A DNA stretch of 42,810 bases from a virus, in IMG/VR virus record IMGVR_UViG_3300047550_004400, positions 1 to 42,810 of that record. One strand, 5' to 3'. The notes below the pieces were generated by a model, which had not been told where the DNA came from, ran no database searches, and saw only the letters and a program-made list of their open reading frames with translations. The translations under genes were made by a program, and so were the position numbers. Numbering within the stretch: the stretch's first letter is position 1; each line of letters opens with the position of its first letter. Shown here piece after piece: positions 6,258 through 13,388 of this stretch.

Positions 6258-6686
6258 ATGAATATAATCAATCGCAAGGCAAGATTCGAGTATGAGTTTT
6301 TGAGAACAGAAGTGGCTGGTATTCAGTTATTAGGTTCGGAAGTAAAATCGATTAAGTCGGGTAAAATTTCTATAACAGAATCCTATTGTGTTTTTATTAA
6401 TGGTGAATTGATTCTTAAGAATGCTAATATTACTGAAGTAGATTCACGAACAACACACGAACCTACCCGAGATAGAAAATTATTATTGAAAAAGGTTGAA
6501 CTTAAACGACTTCAGAAAGAGTTAATTAAAGGATTAACCATTATTCCTCATAGGATTTTTATTAATGAAAAAGGATTGATTAAAGTGGAAATTGTGTTAG
6601 CGAAAGGTAAGAAAATTTATGATAAGAGAGAAACCATCAAGGCAAGAGATATACAAAAACAAATACAGAGAAAATTAAAAATGTAA
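6258..6686 (+). CDS. smpB: SsrA-binding protein SmpB
   Basis: Partner of tmRNA in trans-translation: it delivers tmRNA to stalled ribosomes. The 142 residues follow the family along their whole length: NRKARFEYEF at the start, AGIQLLGSEVKSIKSGK, SYCVFINGELIL, HEPTRDRKLLL (69-79 region), GLTIIPHRIFINEKG, and the C-terminal GKKIYDKRETIKARD tail that reads the empty mRNA channel. The tail is complete, so it should be functional. It is in the same direction as and immediately downstream of the giant RNA, with its own promoter. No tmRNA gene was found in this window; either it is elsewhere, the host's is used, or SmpB serves another RNA. Confidence 0.95.
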   Translation: MNIINRKARFEYEFLRTEVAGIQLLGSEVKSIKSGKISITESYCVFINGELILKNANITEVDSRTTHEPTRDRKLLLKKVELKRLQKELIKGLTIIPHRIFINEKGLIKVEIVLAKGKKIYDKRETIKARDIQKQIQRKLKM

Positions 6687-6689
6687 TAT

Positions 6690-7565
6690 ATGTCAAAAGT
6701 TTTAGAGATTAGGGCAAAGTATCCTAATATTACCGAATCAACTTTCAACAAAATGGTTGAGGGTGACCAAACAAAGACCAAGAAATATTTGGAATATATG
6801 TGTTGGGTTTGGAATGATAAGTTCACCTCTGGTTATCCCCTTAAAAGTAGTACCAAACTTATAGAGTTTGTTAACAAGTTCGAAAATTTCTTACCTTACA
6901 TACAGGAAAAAGATATTTACAATCCATTGTATCGAAATTACCCAAGATTGGTCGAGATTGTAAATAAAGCTGAAGAGGTGAGAGAAAGTAAAACTTTCGT
7001 TAGGGAAGAACATATAACAGTTCTACTTGAAAATGATGATTATCTTTTATTATACCCTAAAACATTTAAGGGGTCACTTAAATATGGTTCAGGTACAAGA
7101 TGGTGTACCGCATCGAAAAATTCACCAACGCATTTTAGAGATTATCAAAAAAGTGGTTGTTTGGTGTATTTAGTTTCCAAAAAAGAAAATAAAAATACCA
7201 ACTATAATAAAGTGGCTTTTTATATCAACAATAATAATCCATTAAGTGGTAATATAAGTGTATATAATTCATATGATACTGGTGTTCAAGAAACAACATT
7301 AGAAAAAAATGGATGGGATTCTGAGGAATTAATGAAGATTATTCTTACAGTAAGGATATATGCTAAACAATGGTATACGATAAAAGATTCGGTATCTCAT
7401 GTTTCAAGAGTTATGAGTGTATTGAAAGACATTGATTTGGGTGACTTTGAAAAACACTTGAAAATAGTACAAAGTTTTGATAACTCTAAATTTGGGGATG
7501 CTCAAGAACAACTTGATAAATTTATCACTAAAATTAATCAGTATAATTTAAATTTGGCGGATTAA
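6690..7565 (+). CDS. Phage hypothetical protein with WCTASK motif, 291 aa
   Basis: The central segment KYGSGTRWCTASKNSPTHF (about 131-149) followed by YQKSGCLVYLVSKK and a KVAFYI strand is a block I associate with a family widespread in large tailed phages and of unknown function. The N-terminal 60 residues and the C-terminal 80 are helical. An enzymatic role around the conserved W-C-T is conceivable but unproven. It begins 4 bases after smpB stops and probably shares its transcript. The next promoter lies inside its last codons. Confidence 0.7.
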   Translation: MSKVLEIRAKYPNITESTFNKMVEGDQTKTKKYLEYMCWVWNDKFTSGYPLKSSTKLIEFVNKFENFLPYIQEKDIYNPLYRNYPRLVEIVNKAEEVRESKTFVREEHITVLLENDDYLLLYPKTFKGSLKYGSGTRWCTASKNSPTHFRDYQKSGCLVYLVSKKENKNTNYNKVAFYINNNNPLSGNISVYNSYDTGVQETTLEKNGWDSEELMKIILTVRIYAKQWYTIKDSVSHVSRVMSVLKDIDLGDFEKHLKIVQSFDNSKFGDAQEQLDKFITKINQYNLNLAD

Positions 7566-7584
7566 AAAAAACTTGTTAAATTTG
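7553..7584 (+). promoter_or_regulatory. Bacteroidota-type promoter
   Basis: TTTG (7553-7556), 20 bases, TAAATTTG (7577-7584), a full consensus match. It ends 4 bases before the ATG at 7589, so the transcript should be leaderless or nearly so. Confidence 0.8.
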
Positions 7585-7588
7585 TCAA

Positions 7589-7864
7589 ATGAATACAACA
7601 ACACATACAATAAAGATAATTCATGAACAACTTGGTGTTCTATTAAATGAATCATTCATTGATGCAACACAGTTCAAATTGTTCTTGAAAATGGTAAACG
7701 GTTGTTTAACCCTTAAAGAGTCTCTTACATTTTTCAATGGTCAAGATTTTTTAATAAACATTCCAACAAAGATTTTATCTGAGTGTGTAGTTGTTACGAA
7801 TGTTGAACCTTATACTTTGGCGGAACATTTGAGACATAAATCAAAAATAGAGCAACCTGCTTAA
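7589..7864 (+). CDS. Hypothetical protein, 91 aa
   Basis: No family recognised. A helical N-terminal half (TIKIIHEQLGVLLNESF, then TQFKLFLKMVNGCL) is followed by IPTKILSECVVVTNVEP, likely a strand, and a basic tail. It has its own promoter with practically no leader and is followed by a hairpin region and terminator, making it a single-gene unit. Single-gene units from strong promoters in phages often encode early host-takeover proteins; that is only a contextual guess. Confidence 0.65.
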   Translation: MNTTTHTIKIIHEQLGVLLNESFIDATQFKLFLKMVNGCLTLKESLTFFNGQDFLINIPTKILSECVVVTNVEPYTLAEHLRHKSKIEQPA

Positions 7865-7875
7865 GATATAGTTTT

Positions 7876-7932
7876 CTCATTTTCTCAAAATGAGATGGTG
7901 GAGCATCGCAAAAACCATGCGGTCCTAAAAAG
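7876..7932 (+). other. Hairpin-rich 3' region or small RNA
   Basis: Between the stop at 7864 and the terminator is a perfect 8-bp stem CTCATTTT/AAAATGAG (7876-7894, 3-base loop) and a second region with a possible ATGGT/ACCAT pairing and a GC-richer GAGCATCGC...CATGCGGTCC stretch. This could be a stable 3' UTR or a small non-coding RNA released from the mRNA. No known class recognised. Confidence 0.35.
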
Positions 7933-7956
7933 GGTGAAGTTATCTTCACCTTTTTT
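7933..7956 (+). terminator. Intrinsic terminator
   Basis: GGTGAAG (7933-7939), loop TTAT, CTTCACC (7944-7950), then six T. Flanking A and T runs extend the stem. Confidence 0.9.
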
Positions 7957-7966
7957 CTTTTGTTAA

Positions 7967-7980
7967 CTATTTATTGTAAA
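7967..7980 (+). promoter_or_regulatory. AT-rich start-proximal element (CTATTTATTGTAAA)
   Basis: CTATTTATTGTAAA lies 6 bases before the ATG at 7987 and right after a terminator, so transcription of the next gene must start here or very close by. This is the best contextual argument that the ATATTTAT-type element is a promoter. Confidence 0.55.
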
Positions 7981-7986
7981 AGAATC

Positions 7987-8310
7987 ATGTCAAAAAATAT
8001 AGTTATAACTAAAGAGCAATTTGAAAAAATTATTAATAATGCACCATCATTGAATGAACAAGAAATGTCCGAGGGTTCTGATGGTAATTACATGACAAAA
8101 CAACACTTATTTACCATCGCAACTTTATCATATAAGATGTGGGAGATGTTGGAAGAAGGGCAAGAAATAGAGGATTGGATGGAATCAAAAATTGCTCAGT
8201 GCGAATCATCGATTGTTTCTGTCATCAAAGCGTTTGTTTATAATGAAAACATTGATGATATCAAAGGAATGGACAAATTGAACTACGAAGACTTAGTTAT
8301 TGGCCGTTAA
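7987..8310 (+). CDS. Putative virion-internal small protein with capsid-targeting leader, 107 aa
   Basis: The leader IVITKEQFEKIINNAPSLNE (residues 5-24) closely parallels those of the proteins at 30950 and 38228 and ends in L-N-E, the type of site cut by T4-like prohead proteases. The rest is acidic and helical (LSYKMWEMLEEGQEIEDWM, then a helix ESSIVSVIKAFVY), a layout I associate with small head proteins of marine T4-like phages that have a W-x-x-x-K-I-A-Q-like middle. I chose ATG 7987 over the upstream TTG because the leader motif begins there. Function is inferred. Confidence 0.6.
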   Translation: MSKNIVITKEQFEKIINNAPSLNEQEMSEGSDGNYMTKQHLFTIATLSYKMWEMLEEGQEIEDWMESKIAQCESSIVSVIKAFVYNENIDDIKGMDKLNYEDLVIGR

Positions 8311-8370
8311 TATTTTGAAATTATTTTACTTAGTGAACCTTTTTTCTATTTTTAGATTAAAGGTTTTTTT

Positions 8371-8736
8371 ATGCCAAACTTAAAATTAAATTTGAACACA
8401 TCCGATATGATATTGTATCACTTACTTCAAAGGTTTGTATACCAATATCATTCTTTATTTTCTAACCGAAAAACTCACGCGGCTTTAGAAGATTTAACGC
8501 AATTATGGTTCATAAAAATTTTTACTGATAACCCATATTTTCATTCTATGTCTCAGTCGGTGTTAGTTAACTATGAAATCCAAGAAAATAAAGATTTATT
8601 AATTGTTGTGAGAGCCCCTTTATATTATCTGTCTTTTTTAATATCTTTAGATAAAGATATAAAAACCTGTACAACAATAACAACAAACGAAGGTTCAGTA
8701 TCTGATATGAATTTATTTACAATCGAATTTGAATAA
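8371..8736 (+). CDS. Hypothetical protein, 121 aa
   Basis: No family recognised. The sequence is aromatic and hydrophobic (LLQRFVYQYHSLFSNR, then VVRAPLYYLSFLISLDK) without a clear signal peptide or full membrane segment, and ends acidic. Upstream is a weak promoter-like TATTTTTA (8347-8354) without a good distal box. It ends 1 base before the next small gene starts. Confidence 0.6.
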   Translation: MPNLKLNLNTSDMILYHLLQRFVYQYHSLFSNRKTHAALEDLTQLWFIKIFTDNPYFHSMSQSVLVNYEIQENKDLLIVVRAPLYYLSFLISLDKDIKTCTTITTNEGSVSDMNLFTIEFE

Positions 8737-8737
8737 C

Positions 8738-8920
8738 ATGAAATGGTTTACGGGGAAATCCTTATATAGAGTTAGAAAAAGTTTTTACTTACTCCCAACG
8801 ATAGTTTTTTCTTTTAATAAAAGTGAATTCTTAGAAACAGGAGTATTTACACCTGCGTTTAGTTTAAAAATTGTTTTCCTTAAATGGGCAATTTATTTTT
8901 GGGCTCAAAAGGCTTATTAA
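8738..8920 (+). CDS. Small hydrophobic protein, 60 aa
   Basis: A 60-residue ORF starting at MKWFTGKSLYRVRKS, basic at the N-terminus and hydrophobic afterwards (YLLPTIVFSF and SLKIVFLKWAIYFWA). It could be a small inner-membrane protein with two weak membrane segments. The ATG immediately following the previous stop and the clean gap to the next gene support it. No family recognised. Confidence 0.5.
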   Translation: MKWFTGKSLYRVRKSFYLLPTIVFSFNKSEFLETGVFTPAFSLKIVFLKWAIYFWAQKAY

Positions 8921-8934
8921 AAAAATATTGAAAA

Positions 8935-9216
8935 ATGAGAGATAAAGATATATTAATTTGTGATTGTAATTCGACTGAACACCAGTTTATTTTCTTGTAT
9001 GAGGAAGATGAGAATAATGGTGAAAAACATCCTATGTGTTTTGTTCATACCCATTTAAATAAAAGACCGTTTTGGGAAAGAGTGAAATACGGAATCAAAT
9101 ATATTTTTGGTTATCGATGTAGATTCGGTGCTTTCGATGAATTCATTTTGAATCCTGATGATGCGGATAAACTACAAAAATTAGTTGATTATTTAAGAAC
9201 AAAAGACCTACAATAA
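8935..9216 (+). CDS. Conserved phage hypothetical protein, 93 aa
   Basis: A 93-residue protein of a type recurring in large phages: a CDCNSTEHQ start (7-ish onward), an acidic loop, a CFVHTHLNKRPFWERVKYGI block and the YIFGYRCRFGAFDEFIL block. Two cysteines near the N-terminus plus histidines could bind a metal. Function unknown. It lies directly before the ferritin-like gene, separated only by the AT-rich element. Confidence 0.7.
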   Translation: MRDKDILICDCNSTEHQFIFLYEEDENNGEKHPMCFVHTHLNKRPFWERVKYGIKYIFGYRCRFGAFDEFILNPDDADKLQKLVDYLRTKDLQ

Positions 9217-9232
9217 TATATTTATAGTAAAC
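9217..9232 (+). promoter_or_regulatory. AT-rich start-proximal element
   Basis: TATATTTATAGTAAAC, followed by GTGTAAA and the ATG at 9240. The same family as the elements at 3037, 10358 and 30932. Confidence 0.5.
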
Positions 9233-9239
9233 GTGTAAA

Positions 9240-9848
9240 ATGGAAATCACAAAAAAACAAATATTGAATGGTGAGATACCTAAATTAATTAAAGAAACTG
9301 AAAAGAATAAAGAAAATGTTGTGGTTGAGGCTAGTAACAGTCTTTCTAAAGTTTCTGATATAAGGTTATATAAAATACCTAGTAAATCTATTGATATATT
9401 AACTGATAGAATTAAAGACGAATATACCGCACACTATTATTACAGAGCGGCGGCTAACTGGTGTCAGGATATGAATTATAAAAAAGCGGCAGAGTTTTTC
9501 ACTAAGGAAGCTGAAAGTGAATTGGAACATGCTCAGAAAATTCAAGAGTATATGGTTGACTTCAACATTCAACCTGAAATACCACAAGCTGATATCAAAC
9601 ATACGTTTGACAATCTTATTGATATTATCAATGGTGCGTATAAAATGGAATTGGCTCTTATGAAACAATATAACAAAGATTCACAAGAACTATTTAGTGA
9701 AGATATTACAACATTTGATTTCTTAACGAAATATAGAAAGATTCAAAAAGAAGCGGTTGTTGAATACAATGATTTAATAAACGCATCTAACTTAGTTGAT
9801 AAAAAAGATAAATTCCAAGTGTTATATTTTGAACAAACTTATTTCTAA
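9240..9848 (+). CDS. Ferritin-like diiron protein with putative capsid-targeting leader
   Basis: A four-helix ferritin-like protein, 202 residues. Helix A contains the ligand E61 (KDEYTAHYYY), helix B the E-x-x-H pair E94/H97 in ESELEHAQ, helix C E137 (YKMELAL), helix D Q169/E171/E175 (QKEAVVEY), the order of ferroxidase ligands in ferritins and bacterioferritins. Unlike those, it has about 50 extra N-terminal residues beginning ITKKQILNGEIPKLIKE and then a polar linker; the leader ends in I-K-E and resembles leaders of putative capsid-internal proteins here. It may store iron or protect DNA from oxidants. Packing inside the virion is inference; the ferritin fold is well supported. Confidence 0.85.
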   Translation: MEITKKQILNGEIPKLIKETEKNKENVVVEASNSLSKVSDIRLYKIPSKSIDILTDRIKDEYTAHYYYRAAANWCQDMNYKKAAEFFTKEAESELEHAQKIQEYMVDFNIQPEIPQADIKHTFDNLIDIINGAYKMELALMKQYNKDSQELFSEDITTFDFLTKYRKIQKEAVVEYNDLINASNLVDKKDKFQVLYFEQTYF

Positions 9849-10347
9849 ATTAATTAGTTTTATTTCTAGCATACAAACAAACATAAAAAAACTCCATCTG
9901 CAAGTGGGGTTTTTTATTTTAGTAATGTTTTTATCTATTCAAACAAATGGTCAGATAAAGATTGATGATGTTGGTGATGGATGGAAAGATAAAGTTATAA
10001 AATCAATTGAAAACATACATAAACATGATACATTAAGATATCATACCTTAATGAATGTTTGTGATTTAATTACATTTTGGAACGGTCAGTTCTCAACTAC
10101 CCAAGATTCTTCAGTAATCATGTTGAGTCATATAGACATGGAATCAAACTCGATTGATGATATATCTGCAGCAATTATCCATGAGATGTATCATCTTTCA
10201 ATAAAAAGGAAACATTTAAAGATGGATGAGAATCTTGAAGAATATTATGCCTATGAATATGAATTAGATTTTTTACTTCGAATACCTTATGTTGAGAATT
10301 ATCTAATAAAACATTGTTTAGAAATGATGTACCAATATCGAAATTAA
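9796..10347 (+). CDS. Secreted HExxH metallopeptidase-like protein
   Basis: Contains AAIIHEMYHLS, an HEXXH zinc-binding motif, followed about 20 residues on by an EEYYAYEYELDFL helix that can supply the third ligand, as in gluzincin-type proteases. Before it lies a hydrophobic stretch VGFFILVMFLSIQTNGQ with a plausible signal peptidase site after NGQ, so export is likely. The start is uncertain: the ATG at 9796 overlaps the ferritin gene by 53 bases; GTG 9904 or ATG 9925 are alternatives, the last losing most of the signal. A terminator-like hairpin falls inside the upstream part, which speaks for a later start. Small size argues for a specialised peptidase. Confidence 0.6.
   Translation: MIKKINSKCYILNKLISKLISFISSIQTNIKKLHLQVGFFILVMFLSIQTNGQIKIDDVGDGWKDKVIKSIENIHKHDTLRYHTLMNVCDLITFWNGQFSTTQDSSVIMLSHIDMESNSIDDISAAIIHEMYHLSIKRKHLKMDENLEEYYAYEYELDFLLRIPYVENYLIKHCLEMMYQYRN
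9888..9915. terminator. Terminator-like hairpin downstream of the ferritin-like gene
   Basis: AAAACTCCA (9888-9896) pairs with TGGGGTTTT (9905-9913, one G-U) around an 8-base loop and runs into T. It looks like a real terminator for the ferritin-like gene but lies within the longest version of the metallopeptidase frame, so one of the two readings must be adjusted. Confidence 0.6.
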
Positions 10348-10357
10348 ATAATTACAA

Positions 10358-10372
10358 GATATTTATAATTAA
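10358..10372 (+). promoter_or_regulatory. AT-rich start-proximal element
   Basis: GATATTTATAATTAA runs into the ATG at 10372. Same 13 bases ATATTTATAATTA as before the minus-strand starts at 4664 and 14097. Confidence 0.5.
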
Positions 10373-11391
10373 TGAAAAAACTTAGTTTGATTTTAGAGAG
10401 TATTGATGTTAATAAAACTAATCTTGATAAAAGAGAAATTGCGTTATTTAAATTTTTAAACAAAAATAAAAATCTAATCAAATCAAGAAAAGAGTTAGAG
10501 AAATATCTTAAAGATTATTTGAAGATATTTGGTTATCAGTCAAATTTGTATCGTTATTATTCTGAACTTTATCTATTAAATTATCGTGAGGATGGTGATT
10601 ATGAAAAAATAACACCAGAAGAATTTGTAGGTCCGAAAGAGTTTAGAAAAAGAAAAATAACGAATAGAGAATCGGATTCATTTACCGCTGGATTAATGCC
10701 GTTTCAAGGTTCTAATTTAGAAGGATATTGGGATAAAGATTTAAATAATGTTAGATATTTTATCGTAAAATCATATAACTGGTATCCTGTTTATTTATAT
10801 AAGGATGGTAAATGGTATGAAAATTATGACCAATATTCACCAACAACCAAAAAACAAATGTCCCAAGCAAATCCTATTAGGTATAATGAAGGTCTAAAGG
10901 AGAGAACAATTCTTGTTACAAGAGAAGAAATGGACATGTTACAAAGGAGTGCTGACTACGAAAAAATCATGAAACATAAAGTGGAAGAACTTCTTAAGAA
11001 TAAAGAAGAGTTTATTTCAAAAAGAGTAAAATCCGCAACTAGATGGATACCATCTGATGAACAGACAAGACAATATAGAGTTAAATTTAAAGTATTAGAT
11101 GTTAAAAGAGTTGGTGAGCAAGTAGTTTTGGATGTTTTGATTGATGATGCGGGTATGAAAGAGAGAGGAAAAACAAATTTATCTAAAGGGTCTTATTTAA
11201 TAGGAAAAGTTCCAGGTATAAATAAAGAACAAGTTGAAGAAACGGTCAAGAACAACATTTTATCAGATTTGAAAAAATATACAGGTATGCAACCCTACTG
11301 GTCATGGGATAAAAAAGAAGACCCAAAAGATATTAAATTTAATTTTATACACAAATCAGAAAAAAAATTTGGTAATGTCGAGAAACCTTAA
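10372..11391 (+). CDS. Hypothetical protein, 339 aa, possible virion protein
   Basis: No known family. The N-terminus KKLSLILESIDVNK is a short version of the leaders found on other proteins here and ends in I-L-E. The body is lysine-rich, with a YYSELYLLNYREDGDYE region, a WYPVYLYKDGKWYENYDQY block (about 139-157) and a beta-rich region RVKFKVLDVKRVGEQVVLDV (about 234-253). The C-terminus is basic. A start-proximal AT-rich element precedes it. The gene is comparatively long and single; structural or injected protein is a guess from leader and context. Confidence 0.6.
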   Translation: MKKLSLILESIDVNKTNLDKREIALFKFLNKNKNLIKSRKELEKYLKDYLKIFGYQSNLYRYYSELYLLNYREDGDYEKITPEEFVGPKEFRKRKITNRESDSFTAGLMPFQGSNLEGYWDKDLNNVRYFIVKSYNWYPVYLYKDGKWYENYDQYSPTTKKQMSQANPIRYNEGLKERTILVTREEMDMLQRSADYEKIMKHKVEELLKNKEEFISKRVKSATRWIPSDEQTRQYRVKFKVLDVKRVGEQVVLDVLIDDAGMKERGKTNLSKGSYLIGKVPGINKEQVEETVKNNILSDLKKYTGMQPYWSWDKKEDPKDIKFNFIHKSEKKFGNVEKP

Positions 11392-11399
11392 TATTTTTG
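11368..11399 (+). promoter_or_regulatory. Bacteroidota-type promoter inside the end of the previous gene
   Basis: TTTG (11368-11371), 20 bases, TATTTTTG (11392-11399), a full match. It reads to the ATG at 11421 and gives a leader of roughly 15 bases. Confidence 0.8.
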
Positions 11400-11420
11400 G
11401 GTTACAAAAACATTACAGGT

Positions 11421-12155
11421 ATGTCTACAACAACAATTTCGAAAGTTCAAAATTACCAAGGTGGTAATAATTTCATTAATCAAATGAAAGAAGTAATCAG
11501 GAAGTGGGGACAATTAACACCCAAACAAGCTGAGGCTGCAGAAAAAATCCTTGCTAATGTTGTCACAGTAAATGTTGAAACATTACCTGAAAATCTTAAA
11601 AGAATAGCAACCTATGATGGTCTCAATTTTTATTTAAGGGATGTAAAATCAAAGTTACTTACATACGGTACATTATCAGAAAAACAAGTTGATGTGGCAA
11701 CAAAACAATTGGAAAAAGAGTTTGATAAAGAGAAAACTTTCAAACTGAATATTCCTACAGTCGGTGAAACAATTAAGATTGGCCGAGCAATAGGTCAAAA
11801 CCTAAAAGAAAAATATAATCTTAAATTTAATCCGATTTTGTTAGATATTACAAAAGTTTTGGCTATCTCACCAAAAGCGGTTAAGTTTTCGGCAAAACTC
11901 ACAATAAAAAGAGGTGATGTTTGTATGTGTTGTGCAAGAACCTTAACTGATGAATTTTCCATGTTAACCAAAATGGGAAAGATATGTGCTGAACATATAG
12001 GAATGGAATATATTACAGATGCTTCTCAGGCGGAACGTTTCCGAAATGAATATCTGAAAAGAGTTGATGAAATAGGTGAGATGGAATTATGGGTACCAAA
12101 ACGAAAGATAATACTTTGGAATGGTCGAACCGAGGCAATCCTAAAAATGATATAA
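11421..12155 (+). CDS. Zinc-finger protein (DUF6011-like C-terminal finger), 244 aa
   Basis: The C-terminal third holds CMCCARTLTDEFSML...GKICAEH, a C-x-x-C...C-x-x-H finger with the L-T-D-x-x-S core typical of DUF6011-type zinc ribbons that are often appended to phage or plasmid DNA-handling proteins. The N-terminal 150 residues contain repeated helical segments such as WGQLTPKQAEAAEKILA and YGTLSEKQVDVATKQLEKE, which look like two related helix-turn-helix units. I choose ATG 11421 (MSTTT) because the upstream TTG lies within a full promoter. A nucleic-acid-binding role is likely but unproven. Confidence 0.7.
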   Translation: MSTTTISKVQNYQGGNNFINQMKEVIRKWGQLTPKQAEAAEKILANVVTVNVETLPENLKRIATYDGLNFYLRDVKSKLLTYGTLSEKQVDVATKQLEKEFDKEKTFKLNIPTVGETIKIGRAIGQNLKEKYNLKFNPILLDITKVLAISPKAVKFSAKLTIKRGDVCMCCARTLTDEFSMLTKMGKICAEHIGMEYITDASQAERFRNEYLKRVDEIGEMELWVPKRKIILWNGRTEAILKMI

Positions 12156-12160
12156 ACATC

Positions 12161-12191
12161 AATCCCCAACTAAAAATTGGGGATTTTTTTT
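12161..12191 (+). terminator. Intrinsic terminator
   Basis: AATCCCCAA (12161-12169), 7-base loop, TTGGGGATT (12177-12185) and a T-run to 12191. Ends the zinc-finger gene. Confidence 0.92.
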
Positions 12192-12199
12192 GCAAAAAA

Positions 12200-12231
12200 T
12201 TTGACTCAACCATTTTCTTGTACTATATTTT
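12200..12231 (+). promoter_or_regulatory. Bacteroidota-type promoter
   Basis: TTTG (12200-12203), 20 bases, TATATTTT (12224-12231; last base differs from consensus). It follows directly on the terminator and reads into the gene at 12254. Confidence 0.75.
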
Positions 12232-12253
12232 TAAAAAAACACGGAGGAAAACT

Positions 12254-12478
12254 ATGAAGTGTATCAAAGCAATTAAACCACAAAAAAATGTAGAAGTGGG
12301 AGACATCCAAAGAATTAATGATGTGGATGCGGAATACAAAGTAAAAACAGGTTATTGGGAATATGTCTCAAAAACTGAATGGAGAAAATGGAAAACACCA
12401 CCACAGGAAGAAAAAACTGAGGTCGAGAAAACTCCTAAGATGAATGCTAAACCAAAAAAAGACAAACAAAAGAAATAA
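12254..12478 (+). CDS. Small hypothetical protein with basic tail, 74 aa
   Basis: Start at ATG 12254 is fixed by a Shine-Dalgarno ACGGAGGAAA 6 bases upstream and a promoter at 12200. Residues 1-50 (KCIKAIKPQKNVEVGDIQRI and TGYWEYVSKTEWRKW) look like a small beta domain resembling short phage proteins that describe a value plus a display; residues 50-74 are a lysine-rich, disordered tail. It may bind nucleic acid. No family recognised. Confidence 0.75.
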   Translation: MKCIKAIKPQKNVEVGDIQRINDVDAEYKVKTGYWEYVSKTEWRKWKTPPQEEKTEVEKTPKMNAKPKKDKQKK

Positions 12479-12481
12479 ACT

Positions 12482-12751
12482 ATGACGGAACAATGGCTTC
12501 TTAATTCAGAGGGTGTAATACTAACAGCTTTGAAAGTTGAAAATGGTTTGTATGAAATAATTGATGAGTATAAAAAGTTATCAGCGGTTCTAACTGAAGA
12601 GCAGATTCAAGAATTTATACACGGTGATTTGGAGATAGAGAATTCTAAGGGTAAAAAGTTCCGTTATGGTCAATTTCCTGGTACTATGAAACCCAATTTA
12701 AAAAAACTTGATGAGTTTATAGGTATTGACACTACAAACAAAATTTACTAA
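12482..12751 (+). CDS. Hypothetical protein, 89 aa
   Basis: No family recognised. Acidic, with strands (GVILTALKVENGLYEIIDEY) then a helix (LTEEQIQEFIHGDLEI) and a C-terminal KKFRYGQFPGTMKPNLKKL region. It starts 3 bases after the preceding gene and is followed closely by another small gene, consistent with one transcript from 12200. Confidence 0.65.
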   Translation: MTEQWLLNSEGVILTALKVENGLYEIIDEYKKLSAVLTEEQIQEFIHGDLEIENSKGKKFRYGQFPGTMKPNLKKLDEFIGIDTTNKIY

Positions 12752-12763
12752 AATTATTGAACT

Positions 12764-13195
12764 ATGAATATTAAAAAAGCACTTAAAGAAAAAAACCGTA
12801 AGGTTAAATTGGCTAACGAGTTTTACAGTAAATGTAATCGTTACAATTCAATGGAAGATGGGGTGGAAAAGCCATATTCTTCTAGAGAAATGTTAGATAA
12901 GTGGATAACCACAACTAACGAATTAGTTCAGTTGAAGACTAAGATTCATTTGGCTAATGCTGTAGTCTACGAAAAGATTTTTAGACTTTCTGAGTTGAAA
13001 TCGATGATTTCTAAACTACAGGGTCTTAATGTCCAAAGCGGAAAAATTTCGCATAGGTATGGTAGTGAGGAAAGGTTGACTATGGTTGCCGAGATTGGTG
13101 AAGTTGAAAAAGATGAGATTATTAAAAAACTCGAATCTGAAATCGAACAGATACAAGACGAGTTGGACGCTCATAACGCAACCACGGTGATTTAG
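12764..13195 (+). CDS. Coiled-coil protein, DIP1984/septicolysin-like
   Basis: A 143-residue, almost entirely helical protein: N-terminal NIKKALKEKNRKVKLANEF, a middle WITTTNELVQLKTKIHLANA, and a C-terminal coil VEKDEIIKKLESEIEQIQDE ending in NATTVI. The arrangement (helix, loop, N-x-L-x-x-L-x-x-K-I, AVVYEKIFRLSELKSMI) resembles the DIP1984 family of small bacterial and phage proteins of unknown role. Identification is tentative. It probably closes the 12254-13195 operon. Confidence 0.6.
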   Translation: MNIKKALKEKNRKVKLANEFYSKCNRYNSMEDGVEKPYSSREMLDKWITTTNELVQLKTKIHLANAVVYEKIFRLSELKSMISKLQGLNVQSGKISHRYGSEERLTMVAEIGEVEKDEIIKKLESEIEQIQDELDAHNATTVI

Positions 13196-13388
13196 CCCCC
13201 AATTACTAGGTGAAAAGTATTGTGAGTTATCATTCGGATAAAACCGAAATTACAACATGTAATCTGATGGATTTTGATAAAAAGATGGCGAATTAGTATA
13301 GTCCCTTAGTCAAACCTTTTTAGGTCAACCTTCATTTGTCAAAACTTAAAACTCCTTCTAAAATAATTTATAATCTGAGTAGCCTAGT
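13196..13388 (+). other. Intergenic region with hairpins, possible small RNA
   Basis: About 190 bases without a gene. Readable hairpins are TTCGG/CCGAA (13233-13248) and ATTAC/GTAAT (13249-13263), and the region is less AT-rich than the DNA around it. It ends in the strong terminator at 13389. It may be a structured 3' UTR or a small RNA; no tRNA or known class was recognised and no own promoter was seen. Confidence 0.35.

Noticed and set aside
12089-12253. Upstream extension of the gene at 12254
   Set aside because: It passes through a terminator, a promoter and a Shine-Dalgarno sequence, so the start is at 12254.
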